From Alphaproteobacteria bacterium (GTDB lineage: Bacteria > Pseudomonadota > Alphaproteobacteria > RF32 > CAG-239), in NCBI GenBank assembly GCA_900767645.1, contig CAAFZY010000024.1:1-14157 (forward strand): 14,157 nucleotides of DNA, in the 5' to 3' direction. Positions 6,320 through 13,177 of this stretch are shown here, one piece after another. Every line of letters starts with the position of its first letter. Within the stretch, counting starts at the first letter, position 1. Below the pieces are notes generated by a model, which ran no database searches, was not told the origin of the DNA, and saw only the letters and a list, made by a program, of their open reading frames with translations. A program made the translations under genes and the position numbers.

Positions 6320-6871
6320 ATGGAATTGGTTACCCCGGATATAAGATATAAAGATACTTTTATTGCTGCATTAAAATACGGATTTTGTTTTGGCTCGCAG
6401 CCTCCGCTTGGCGCTGAAGAGATAGCAAATATTGAAAATGATTTTGAGCATTATTTAACCACAAAGGTATTAAAGCCTTATGATCCGACGCCGAAATTGC
6501 GCGATGACGGCAGGTATTATCCTAATGCGCCGCAAATTCCGTATTGGTTAATTGATAACAATCAATTTATCGGTGCTTTTAATTTACGCACGGCGCTTAA
6601 TGACTTTTTGATGTATATCGGCGGTAATGCGGGGTATGGCATAACGCCGAAATATCGCAGAATGGGATATGCCACCAATGGGTTAAAGTTGTTGATATTA
6701 AAGGCTCGCGAGCTTGGTATGGTAAAATTATTGATAGCGGCAAAAGAAGATAATATCGGTTCGTGGAAAGCAATTGAGCATAACGGCGGCGTTTTAGAAA
6801 ACATTATTACTCTGCCATGGGAAACTTCCGGTCAAAAATATAAACGCTATTGGATAGAGATTGGAAAATAA
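6320..6871 (+). CDS. GNAT-family N-acetyltransferase (COG3981-like)
   Basis: A 183-residue acetyl-CoA-dependent acyltransferase whose substrate is unknown. The order of motifs fits the COG3981 group: PYWLIDNNQFIGAFNLR (74-90), GGNAGYGITPKYRRMGYATN (101-120) with the pyrophosphate-binding R/Q-x-x-G-x-A loop (RRMGYA, 113-118), KLLIAAKEDNIGSWKAIEHN (136-155) as motif B, then GGVLEN and a terminal RYWIE (176-180). GAGGA lies 6 nt before the ATG. It is 24 bp downstream of the methyltransferase and probably shares its transcript. A further start codon follows 14 bp after its stop, but that gene is broken. Confidence 0.9.
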   Translation: MELVTPDIRYKDTFIAALKYGFCFGSQPPLGAEEIANIENDFEHYLTTKVLKPYDPTPKLRDDGRYYPNAPQIPYWLIDNNQFIGAFNLRTALNDFLMYIGGNAGYGITPKYRRMGYATNGLKLLILKARELGMVKLLIAAKEDNIGSWKAIEHNGGVLENIITLPWETSGQKYKRYWIEIGK

Positions 6872-6885
6872 TATAGGAGATGACG

Positions 6886-6948
6886 ATGAATAAGATTGAA
6901 GTTACAGCTTGTTTGTTGAGCTTGTACTTCATCATCGCCTTGGAGTAA
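6886..6948 (+). pseudogene. 5' stump of a gene broken by the pilin cassette
   Basis: AGGAGA, 7 nt upstream, and ATG at 6886 look like a real translation start, 14 bp after the acetyltransferase stop. The frame reads MNKIEVTA and at about 6905 runs into sequence antisense to the pilin fragment, ending after 20 codons. The most likely reading is the third gene of the operon, its body replaced by the cassette. The product cannot be inferred. Confidence 0.45.
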
Positions 6949-7034
6949 CCGGCAATTGCCCCGACGCTTAAAACCCCGATGATAGCCAGAACGCCGAGCA
7001 TCTCGACCATAGACCGACCGGCACACAAGCCGTC

Positions 7035-7057
7035 ATTATCTGGCTTGACCCGATAAT
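7035..7057. repeat. Palindrome P2, copy in the truncated cassette
   Basis: ATTATCtGG (7035-7043) and CCcGATAAT (7049-7057) around CTTGA, with one mismatch in the stem. The same element without the mismatch is at 13986-14008. Read on the minus strand it encodes part of DYRVKPDND in the pilin leader. Confidence 0.85.
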
Positions 7058-7093
7058 CCAGGTGGGACAAATTTGCTACTTTATTTGACCCGG

Positions 7094-7116
7094 ACTCTCC
7101 GATCAAGTCGGAGAGT
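7094..7116. repeat. Palindrome P1, copy in the truncated cassette
   Basis: ACTCTCCGA (7094-7102) and TCGGAGAGT (7108-7116) around TCAAG. An identical copy is at 14045-14067. On the minus strand it is read as LSDLIGES in the pilin leader. Confidence 0.88.
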
Positions 7117-7167
7117 GACAATGTGTGGTGTAAAAAGCGGCTGAAATATGATTTTATAATAAAAATC

Positions 7168-7213
7168 TCCTCAAAAAGTTAAATTTAAGAAGATTTTAGC
7201 TCGCGTTTTTTTT
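7168..7213. repeat. 46-bp direct repeat, copy 1
   Basis: Identical to 13178-13223. On the minus strand it runs from the A-tract through CGCGAGCTAAAATC to GAGGA, the ribosome binding site of the pilin cassette, so it is the cassette's 5' untranslated region. TAAAAT could serve as a -10 element. Confidence 0.88.
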
Positions 7214-7276
7214 GGTATGCATTTAACGGGAGTGAAGCTTTCGGAGGAATTAAGACTGCTTTTTGCGGGTTTGGAA

Positions 7277-8206
7277 TTATTTAAGCAAAGCTTCGTTTAT
7301 TTTTAAGTTTTCAAAACAGTCTGACTTTTCAACTTCTTTATAAAGATTAACCATACAGCGAGCCATTTCCTTAACATGTTCTTTGTGAATAGTATCTTTG
7401 TTGATTAAAATTTTGTTCGGTAAAGATAATGACCAATTCGGAATTTCTAAACATGCAAGTTCAGGAAAAATTTTGGTCATATATTTAGGAACCACGGCAA
7501 TAATATCACGGCTCAATACCAGAGATATAACTACTGTGAAGTTAGATGCTTTAAAATCAAGATGTTTGGCTTTTTCACAATATTTAACATAGTTTACGTC
7601 ATATTGTAAATGCGACGGACAAATGCATATATGTCTTTCAAACAGCATTTCTTCTATTGATTGCGGAATGCCATATTTTTTTAAATAAGATTTTGAACAA
7701 ACACAGGTGAATTTTTGTGAACCGGTGAGTAAAATTTCGGTGTTGTTCCATATATGGTGCGAGTAGGTGGCATAAATGTCAATATCTTTAAGAGTGCTGT
7801 ATTCGGGAAGTTCATGAATAATGAAATTGCATAACACATCAGGATATTTTTTCCTAAATTCGGTGATTTGATTTTGAAGCGCAATAATACCGGCCGAAGG
7901 CATTCTGATGCATACGCTGTTTTTTTCGTGTTTTATTTTGAAGGCTTTTTGTGTTTCTTCAAGTGTGTTGATGCATAGTTTGGTTTTGCTTAATAATAGT
8001 TTTCCGTTATCGGTTAAAACAACTCCGCGGTTTGACTTGCTTATCAGCTTAACATTTAAATAGTGTTCAAGCTCTTGGATTTCATGTGATAAATTTGTTT
8101 GTTGTAAATTTAAAATTTCTGCAGCCTTTTTAATTTGACCGTAATGAGCAACAACACTGAAATGAGAAATCATCTTAAAAAAATAAATATTTGACTTAGT
8201 TGACAT
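7277..8206 (-). CDS. LysR-family transcriptional regulator
   Basis: A 309-residue DNA-binding regulator. An N-terminal winged helix-turn-helix spans about residues 8-68 (FKMISHFSVVAHYGQIKKAA, then LNLQQTNLSHEIQELEHYL and GVVLTDNGKLLL), as in LysR proteins. A linker helix follows (70-93), then a periplasmic-binding-protein-like effector domain (about 98-290), where the inducer would bind. The domain is rich in Cys, with several Cys at 166-196 in TCVCSKS and HICICPS. GGAAAG lies 8 nt before the ATG. It is transcribed away from the cold shock gene across a 280-bp spacer. LysR proteins often control a divergent neighbour, but the cold shock gene is an unusual partner. No terminator is visible at its 3' end, which lies close to the truncated pilin cassette. 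Confidence 0.93.
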   Translation of the reverse strand: MSTKSNIYFFKMISHFSVVAHYGQIKKAAEILNLQQTNLSHEIQELEHYLNVKLISKSNRGVVLTDNGKLLLSKTKLCINTLEETQKAFKIKHEKNSVCIRMPSAGIIALQNQITEFRKKYPDVLCNFIIHELPEYSTLKDIDIYATYSHHIWNNTEILLTGSQKFTCVCSKSYLKKYGIPQSIEEMLFERHICICPSHLQYDVNYVKYCEKAKHLDFKASNFTVVISLVLSRDIIAVVPKYMTKIFPELACLEIPNWSLSLPNKILINKDTIHKEHVKEMARCMVNLYKEVEKSDCFENLKINEALLK

Positions 8207-8246
8207 GAATTTATCTTTCCAACTAACATTTATTAATAGTGTTGAT

Positions 8247-8278
8247 ATTATATTATAAAATTTTTAGTAGAGAATCAA
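8247..8278 (-). promoter_or_regulatory. Probable LysR gene promoter
   Basis: On the minus strand, TTGATT (8273-8278) precedes two overlapping TATAAT boxes (8252-8257 and 8247-8252) at 15- and 20-bp spacing. Neither spacing is ideal. The spacer to the cold shock gene is otherwise AT-rich without clear operators. Confidence 0.5.
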
Positions 8279-8463
8279 GAGAAAATTCAAAAAATATTAG
8301 GCTGTCATCAGGTAAAACTATTTGTACGTGATAGTTGCGAGATGATAATGCCGAAAATTTCTGCATATGGTCAAAATATTATTTTATGTTATGTTTTTTT
8401 GGTATTTTCAATATTTGTTTTTGGCGTAAGGTGTTAAATGTATTAACATACACAATGATTTAT

Positions 8464-8469
8464 TATAAT
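8464..8469 (+). promoter_or_regulatory. TATAAT box before the cold shock gene
   Basis: A perfect -10 hexamer with TTAACA (8443-8448) 15 bp upstream. If used, the transcript would start only about 10 nt before the ATG, which is short for a cold shock mRNA, so another upstream start is possible. Confidence 0.4.
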
Positions 8470-8486
8470 TAGTGCTAGGAGGTAAA

Positions 8487-8690
8487 ATGTGTAAGGGAAC
8501 TGTTAAATGGTTTAATTGCCGCAAAGGATACGGCTTTATTCAACCGGAAATGGGCGGAAAGGACGTTTTTGTTCATATCACCAAACTTGAAGAAATAGGC
8601 TTGAAAAAACTTGATGAGGGGCAGCGGGTAAGCTATGAACTTTATGATGACCGCGGTAGAATAGCTGCCGGCGACATTAAAACACTTTAA
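8487..8690 (+). CDS. Cold shock domain protein (CspA family)
   Basis: A 67-residue single OB-fold that binds single-stranded RNA or DNA and works as an RNA chaperone. RNP1 is KGYGFI (13-18) and RNP2 is VFVHI (27-31); the TVKWFN start is typical. Cys2 and Cys11 replace more usual residues, with CRKGYGFI in place of the common xKGFGFI. AGGAGG at 8477-8482 sets the start at ATG 8487; an upstream in-frame GTG (8472) would place the ribosome binding site inside the coding region. It stands alone, divergent from the LysR gene. Confidence 0.95.
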   Translation: MCKGTVKWFNCRKGYGFIQPEMGGKDVFVHITKLEEIGLKKLDEGQRVSYELYDDRGRIAAGDIKTL

Positions 8691-8894
8691 CAAAATTATT
8701 CGTATATTCGAGCGTGGTTTCAAATATATAAAAAACACCGATATTGTGGCTTTTAGGTGGGTTATATTCTTTATAAAACTTTGTGCTGTTGAAGCCGGAT
8801 TAATAGTTATGGCTTTGAGCTGATATTAGTTGACGCAAACGCCGCTGCCTATGCGTCACTTGGCGTCAACAATCGGGAATAGCGTTTTTTTAGA
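8691..8894. other. Gene-free stretch with an inverted repeat
   Basis: No gene is seen. GTTGACGC (8829-8836) and GCGTCAAC (8863-8870) form an inverted repeat with a 26-nt loop, and a further GCGTCA lies at 8853-8858. No strong terminator follows the cold shock gene. Confidence 0.45.
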
Positions 8895-8922
8895 TTGATT
8901 TTGCGTGAAAATATGATATATT
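8895..8922 (+). promoter_or_regulatory. Promoter of the membrane protein gene
   Basis: TTGATT (8895-8900), a 16-bp spacer and TATATT (8917-8922). It predicts a leader of about 95 nt before the start codon at 9024. Confidence 0.6.
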
Positions 8923-9023
8923 ATTTATGTTAAACAAATTATTGGAAAGTTATTTTAAGCCTTTGGGGTTCTTGCTTCCGATGATTTACATACTTTGAAG
9001 TTAAACCACAAAAAAATAATGAT

Positions 9024-9455
9024 ATGAAGAGTTTTTATGAAAAACACAAGCAACTTATTGCTTGCGTTGCTGTGATTGGGGTTATTACAGCGCTGTTTGC
9101 CATTTATTCACAGCTGCACATCGAGCACTTGATTGTGTTGCTTTGGGTATGTGCCATGACCGTGATATCAGTGATAATCTGTCGCAAGCGTAAAGATGTG
9201 GTGCTGACATTGGTGCTGTTATCCGTAATCAATTTACTGCTTATTGCCGCGATATGGTTACTGATGCCGACCTGTTTCTTTGCAACTTTTGTTCCTCTCG
9301 GAATGACAACCGTCGCATACTCGGTTATTATGTCAGCGGTGTTTGACAGTGAACAATCGGGGAATATAATGGCTGTGTTGTGCGGGTGTCTGTTGCTGTA
9401 TTTGGTATATTTTGCGTATGCCGGCAGTACTCTTATTGCTAAATTAACAGTTTAA
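9024..9455 (+). CDS. Small multi-pass membrane protein, unknown function
   Basis: Not recognised. A 143-residue, strongly hydrophobic protein with four or five predicted membrane spans: about 11-28, 33-52, 59-80, 84-106 and 113-134. A positively charged loop, CRKRKD (53-58), is probably cytoplasmic by the positive-inside rule. There are Cys at 14, 43, 53, 84, 120 and 122, and few charged residues in the spans. No ribosome binding site precedes the ATG, which follows an A-rich stretch; a nearby ATG at 9019 closes after two codons. It has its own promoter and a strong terminator, so it is a single-gene unit, convergent with the gene at 9532. Confidence 0.7.
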   Translation: MKSFYEKHKQLIACVAVIGVITALFAIYSQLHIEHLIVLLWVCAMTVISVIICRKRKDVVLTLVLLSVINLLLIAAIWLLMPTCFFATFVPLGMTTVAYSVIMSAVFDSEQSGNIMAVLCGCLLLYLVYFAYAGSTLIAKLTV

Positions 9456-9477
9456 CAGGCTTTATATCTGAAAATTA

Positions 9478-9514
9478 AATACCGATGGTTTTTGCAAACT
9501 ATCGGTATTTTTTT
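9478..9514 (+). terminator. Terminator of the membrane protein gene
   Basis: A 14-bp stem, AATACCGATGGTTT with AAACTATCGGTATT (one G-T pair), loop TTGC, then a run of T. This is a strong rho-independent terminator. Confidence 0.92.
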
Positions 9515-9516
9515 GT

Positions 9517-9549
9517 AAAAAAACCACAGTTTTAGCGGCTGTGGTTTTT
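9517..9549 (-). terminator. Terminator of the 9532 gene, overlapping its stop codon
   Basis: AAAACCACAG (9520-9529) pairs with CTGTGGTTTT (9539-9548). On the minus strand it is followed by a T run. The stop codon (9532-9534) lies in the loop, so the last codons of the gene form one arm of the hairpin. Confidence 0.88.
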
Positions 9550-10359
9550 AAATTTGCGGCAGATGGAATCAACAACAGCCTGTTGCTTTGGTGTGAGGGT
9601 GTTTGTTTTAATAATATCGTTTACACTGAGGGTGACGGAATTTTCAGTTGATACTAAATTTTTAGGATAAATAAAGCGTTCCTGATGAGTGGCGTGCATA
9701 AATTTTAAGGCATCAGTAACATAATTGTTAATTTGTCCAGAACTGAATTTTTGCGGCAGGTCGGCAAAAGCCTGATTTGCCCACGGTTGATTGCCGTAGT
9801 TGTCGCCAAGATATTTTGCACCGCATTTTTCAGCTAAAAAGATATGACAGGCAAGAGCGGAAAGTTGCCAATTTTGTGTTCCGGCAAAAGCTAAATCAGG
9901 TTTAAGCGCCGGAATGCCGTTATGTCCGTAATAGGCGAATAATGAATCTTCAGGATTGCTGTTAATTCCTTCAAAGCGTATGCCGATGTTGTTATATATT
10001 TTGCGGTCTTCAGGAGCTTGCGCGCCGCCGGTCGGATAATTTTGAGCATATTGCGCGCCAAAGCACCGGTTAAGTTCTGTTGCCAAACGCAAGGTTTTAT
10101 CATATTCACCGACATAAACAGTAAATACTTTGCCGTCATCGCCGCCGTTGCCCATTTTGAAGCTGATGTTGTTTTTAATTAAAAATTCGGCGGTGTTTTT
10201 GATAAGCCGGTTTGAAACGGTGCAATTGTTTTGGTCAAGAAAAATGTGCATTTTCCATGCGTGATTGTCGTTTAATCCGGTTTGAAATTCCATATCTTTG
10301 GTATTTTCAGGAAGCGATAAAAATTCATTGAAAGAGCTTATGTAATTAATGTGAGCCAT
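9532..10359 (-). CDS. Unknown protein; possible OspF/SpvC-like lyase fold
   Basis: A 275-residue soluble protein with no signal peptide or membrane segment; not assignable to a named family by eye. The N-terminal third reads as alternating strands and helices: WKMHIFLD (35-42), a helix, ISFKMG (65-70), KVFTVYVGEYD (77-87), a helix, and later NIGIRFEG (124-131). K36-x-H38 followed by K68 thirty residues after H38 reproduces the spacing I recall for phosphothreonine lyases (SpvC K104, H106, K136), and R128 could bind phosphate. This is a pattern argument from memory. The C-terminal half has aromatic and Asn-rich segments (NYGNQPWANQ, 187-196) unlike those lyases. GGAGA lies 5 nt before the ATG. 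It starts 11 bp after the transglutaminase-like gene, in one operon. Confidence 0.75.
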   Translation of the reverse strand: MAHINYISSFNEFLSLPENTKDMEFQTGLNDNHAWKMHIFLDQNNCTVSNRLIKNTAEFLIKNNISFKMGNGGDDGKVFTVYVGEYDKTLRLATELNRCFGAQYAQNYPTGGAQAPEDRKIYNNIGIRFEGINSNPEDSLFAYYGHNGIPALKPDLAFAGTQNWQLSALACHIFLAEKCGAKYLGDNYGNQPWANQAFADLPQKFSSGQINNYVTDALKFMHATHQERFIYPKNLVSTENSVTLSVNDIIKTNTLTPKQQAVVDSICRKFKNHSR

Positions 10360-10370
10360 TTTATCTCCGA

Positions 10371-11162
10371 TTATAAATCGCGGCTGTTATCAGGTGCGGG
10401 CGGGGTGTTGTTTTTTGAAATTATAAATGACGGAAAAATATTCATACCGTCGCCGCAACCATAATATCGGCTTGATTTGGTTAAAATATCTTTTGTTTCC
10501 AGAAAAGCACAGTTGCGCATGTTGCCGCCAGAGTGGATTTTGGCTTCAAATTGAGCTTGTTGCAAGGGTGTTGCCTCAATGGTTGCAATGCGCGGCAGGC
10601 AAAGGCTTGTTGACGGCAGCGGGTTGGCGGGGTCATAAATATAGTCTTGTCCTGATGTTTTCAGAGTTATAAAGCTGTGCGGATCGCCAAACTCATCATT
10701 AATTGAGCACAGCAGCTCACCGCCGAAATATTTGCTTTCAATGCCTTGCTGCTGCAAATAAGCTTGCGCTAAAACGGCGATTTCTGCACATTGGCAAACA
10801 CCGGCATTTACCGCTTCAGACAGAGTTTTATCACTTCCGTCATAAAAGAAATTTCTTTTGTCAGGGTGAGCGGAAAGTTCAGGATACATTTTGCGCAGGA
10901 CATTGTCAAAAGCGCACAAATGAGCAAAAGTTTCAGCATTAAAATCAGGGGCAAGAGCACGGAGCCATTTTTGCATACCGTCATTATTGGTAAAAATTTG
11001 CGCGTTTTTAGCAGCGGTTTGAAATAACTTGGCAAAATTATCGGTATCGGCGATAACCGCTAAGTCTAATTTGCCGTAAAATGAACCGCCGATTAAAATG
11101 CGATCGTTATTTTTGATGTTGCTGATGCGGCAGTTGGTTTCATTAAGTTTTTCAAAATCCAT
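10371..11162 (-). CDS. Transglutaminase-like cysteine enzyme
   Basis: A 263-residue soluble protein with the Cys-His-Asp order of the transglutaminase / cysteine-protease fold: GVCQCAEIAVLAQAYLQQQG (121-140; C123 or C125 nucleophile), GDPHSFITL (159-167; H162) and YIYDPANP (174-181; D177). It could be a protein cross-linking, deamidating or proteolytic enzyme; the substrate is unknown. Residues 1-100 are not recognised. The ATG at 11160-11162 is chosen because the longer frame from TTG 11219 would start inside the promoter. The ribosome binding site is weak (GGAA). It is the first gene of an operon with the 9532 gene and divergent from the protease gene at 11291. Confidence 0.85.
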   Translation of the reverse strand: MDFEKLNETNCRISNIKNNDRILIGGSFYGKLDLAVIADTDNFAKLFQTAAKNAQIFTNNDGMQKWLRALAPDFNAETFAHLCAFDNVLRKMYPELSAHPDKRNFFYDGSDKTLSEAVNAGVCQCAEIAVLAQAYLQQQGIESKYFGGELLCSINDEFGDPHSFITLKTSGQDYIYDPANPLPSTSLCLPRIATIEATPLQQAQFEAKIHSGGNMRNCAFLETKDILTKSSRYYGCGDGMNIFPSFIISKNNTPPAPDNSRDL

Positions 11163-11190
11163 GGCGGTGTTCCGATTAAAATATAGCATT

Positions 11191-11219
11191 ATTATAAGAT
11201 ATTTTTTACAAAAAGGCAA
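11191..11219 (-). promoter_or_regulatory. Promoter of the transglutaminase-like operon
   Basis: On the minus strand, TTGCCT (11214-11219), a 17-bp spacer and a perfect TATAAT (11191-11196), with the start codon about 30 nt downstream. Confidence 0.78.
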
Positions 11220-11234
11220 TGGAAGAAAATTTGC

Positions 11235-11263
11235 TTGAACATAATATGAAAAAATGATAATTT
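11235..11263 (+). promoter_or_regulatory. Promoter of the zinc-protease/kinase operon
   Basis: TTGAAC (11235-11240), a 17-bp spacer and TAATTT (11258-11263). GAAC-ATAATAT-GAAA (11237-11251) over the -35 differs by one base from the alphaproteobacterial SOS operator, so LexA control is possible but unproven. Confidence 0.5.
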
Positions 11264-11290
11264 AAAATAAAACAATGAAAGGTAATCGGC

Positions 11291-12346
11291 ATGGATATTA
11301 ATGAATTTGCTGATTTAATAGAACGGTGCAAAATGTCTGTTGATAAGCAAGGCAAGATGACATTTACTCCTCGTTACCATAAAGATGAGCGCAGGGTTGC
11401 GGAAATTATCAAAAACAATAAAATGGAGCATTTTTCGTTTACTGATTTGCAAGCGATTTCTAAAAATTTTGCTCCTCTTTATCAGGCAAGAAGAAAATTG
11501 CAGGCAAAGCGGGCAGAGGAGTTTACTTCTTTATCGCCCAAGCAAATTGCAGAGCTTTCAACCGAGCAGAAACTTGATTATTTGGAAGCGGTGTTTCCTA
11601 AATGGCAAGAACCGGACGAATTGCTGAAAGTGTGTGCTGAAAATGAGCAAAATATTAAAGCCGCGCTGTATGGAATTAAATTTTCGGAGAGCTTTTGGAA
11701 AGCCGAGAAAAAATCGGTCGAAAGATATGCCTCGCTGATAGCGGGGCAATCGGAGCTGTGTGATAAGCTCAAAAATTGGCGACAAACATCGCTAAATGAT
11801 AAAAAAGAGGTGGTTAAACAAGCGGCGGAAGTTTTTGAATATGTTTACGGGGTGGCGCCGAAAATTGAATTTTTTACCGAAGAGCAGGAAAGAGCTAAAT
11901 TGTTGGCGGCGGGATTGAATAAAGACGCGCATATTAACGCCGCGTACCAGCAAGGTGACACGCTCTATTTTAATGAAGAACGTTTGCAACAAAGCGATAA
12001 CTTTTTTGCCGTTTCGGTTTTATTGCATGAGGGAACGCATTTAAGACAAGATACGCAAAGTTTTAATGACAAATCAGTTGACCGTATATTTGATTGCAAT
12101 ATGTGCTATGTTTCATATTATGACCGCAAAAAGAACGACAAGCAAAGCGCGGAGTATATGGATTTATATGCCGCAAACCCGATTGAAGTTCACGCGCACG
12201 CGGTGCAAGATTATATGGAGCAGCGTTTTCCGGAGATTAGCGGAATTAGAAAGGTTGACGGTGCTGAAAATGCGGTGGCGGATAAAATTCATAACAAAGC
12301 TTTTACAATGGCAAAAATCGCGCAGGCGGATTTAAGGGAAAAATAA
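11291..12346 (+). CDS. HExxH zinc metalloprotease-like protein
   Basis: A 351-residue protein without signal peptide or membrane spans. The first ~180 residues are charged and helical and are not recognised. The catalytic part has VLLHEGTHLRQ (243-253), where HEGTH (246-250) is the zinc-binding HExxH motif with E247 as general base. NPIEVHAHAVQDYME (296-310) lies about 50 residues later; E299 is the likely third zinc ligand, giving a gluzincin-type site. The target is unknown; with no export signal, action is in the cytosol or through a dedicated secretion system. AAAGG lies 8 nt before the ATG. The kinase-pyrophosphatase fusion starts 15 bp after its stop, so the two form an operon. Confidence 0.82.
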   Translation: MDINEFADLIERCKMSVDKQGKMTFTPRYHKDERRVAEIIKNNKMEHFSFTDLQAISKNFAPLYQARRKLQAKRAEEFTSLSPKQIAELSTEQKLDYLEAVFPKWQEPDELLKVCAENEQNIKAALYGIKFSESFWKAEKKSVERYASLIAGQSELCDKLKNWRQTSLNDKKEVVKQAAEVFEYVYGVAPKIEFFTEEQERAKLLAAGLNKDAHINAAYQQGDTLYFNEERLQQSDNFFAVSVLLHEGTHLRQDTQSFNDKSVDRIFDCNMCYVSYYDRKKNDKQSAEYMDLYAANPIEVHAHAVQDYMEQRFPEISGIRKVDGAENAVADKIHNKAFTMAKIAQADLREK

Positions 12347-12361
12347 CAGAGGAAGTTTTTT

Positions 12362-13165
12362 ATGCCGGGTATTCATTTAATGACGGGTTTTATCGGTTTT
12401 GGTAAAACCACAATCGCTAAAATGCTGGAAAAAAGTTTGCCGGCGGTGAGGTTCACGCATGATGAAATTATGCGCGAGCGTTATGGTCGCGCGCCGTCGG
12501 ATTTTCAAGAAAAATACAAACTTGTTGATGACTATATCAAGGCGCGGGCGGAAGAATGCGTCAACAGCGGGAAAAATGTGATACTTGATTACGGGTTTTG
12601 GACGCATGAAAGCCGCGAACAATATTATAATTGGGCAAAAAATTTGACGGACGATGTGGTTTTTCATTTAGTAAAGTGCGATATTAATGAGGCAAAGCGG
12701 CGGGTTTTGGCGCGAACTAAAAATGATGACGCTGCTTTAATGATTGATGAAAATATTTTTGATGAGATGCTTAAAAAATACGAGCCATGGTCGGCTCAAG
12801 ATGATTATCCGCTAATTTGGCATAACGCAGAAAATAAAGACTATATCGGACAGTTGGTTTTAGTTGAAATTGACCGTCCGATAGGGAGTAAACATCCTAA
12901 ATACGGATTTGAATATCCGGTTAATTACGGCTATGTTCCGTTTACAAGGTCGGGAGACGGGGAAGAATTAGATGCTTATGTTTTGATGATTAATGAGCCG
13001 CTTAAAAAATATGTAGGGCGCTGTATCGGAGTTATTCATCGCACTAATGATAATGATGATAAGCTTGTTGTGGTACCGGAAGCGTTTAATTTGGTAGATG
13101 AAGATATTGAACAAGAGGTAGCCTTTCAAGAGCGCTGGTTTAAGCATGTTTTAATCAGAGAGTGA
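12362..13165 (+). CDS. P-loop kinase fused to inorganic-pyrophosphatase-like domain
   Basis: Two-domain protein of 267 residues. Residues 1-155 are an AAA_33/zeta-like P-loop kinase: Walker A GFIGFGKTT (9-17), a strand with acidic end NVILDYGFW (72-80, D76), and an Arg-rich lid (AKRRVLARTK, 111-120). Residues 160-265 match small family I inorganic pyrophosphatases: VEIDRPIGSKHPKYGF (168-183), YPVNYGYVP (185-193), SGDGEELDAYVL (197-208), VIHRTND (224-230), DDKLVVVPE (232-240) and VAFQERWF (253-260). The metal-site signature usually reads D-G-D-P-L-D; here it is D-G-E-E-L-D, so one Asp is Glu. The kinase substrate is unknown. A good ribosome binding site (GAGGAAG) precedes the ATG. It is the second gene of the protease operon. 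Confidence 0.88.
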   Translation: MPGIHLMTGFIGFGKTTIAKMLEKSLPAVRFTHDEIMRERYGRAPSDFQEKYKLVDDYIKARAEECVNSGKNVILDYGFWTHESREQYYNWAKNLTDDVVFHLVKCDINEAKRRVLARTKNDDAALMIDENIFDEMLKKYEPWSAQDDYPLIWHNAENKDYIGQLVLVEIDRPIGSKHPKYGFEYPVNYGYVPFTRSGDGEELDAYVLMINEPLKKYVGRCIGVIHRTNDNDDKLVVVPEAFNLVDEDIEQEVAFQERWFKHVLIRE

Positions 13166-13177
13166 ATGGCTAAAATG

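Larger units (their letters stand above)
6905..7157 (-). pseudogene. Truncated type IV pilin-like cassette
   Basis: On the minus strand this encodes a class III-like prepilin N-terminus: a leader ending LCAG, cleavage expected before RSMVEM (Glu at +5), then GVLAIIGVLSVGAIAGYSKA as the hydrophobic helix and MMKYKLNKQA. Homology to the pilin at 13338 stops after KLNK (about 6910); beyond 6905 the frame reads antisense through the broken neighbour, so the globular part is gone. The expected start, aligned to the ATG at 14147, is ATA (7155-7157) although GAGGAG is still present upstream. The leader contains two palindromic repeats read in frame. A TTG at 7121 could in principle initiate. It is probably non-functional. 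Confidence 0.75.

Noticed and set aside
7217..7306. 29-codon plus-strand frame beginning MHLTGVKLSEEL
   Set aside because: It looks coding-like but has no ribosome binding site and overlaps the 3' end of the LysR gene in antisense.
11163..11219. 19-codon N-terminal extension of the transglutaminase-like protein
   Set aside because: The TTG start lies on the -35 element and the -10 box falls within the extension, so it would not be transcribed from that promoter.
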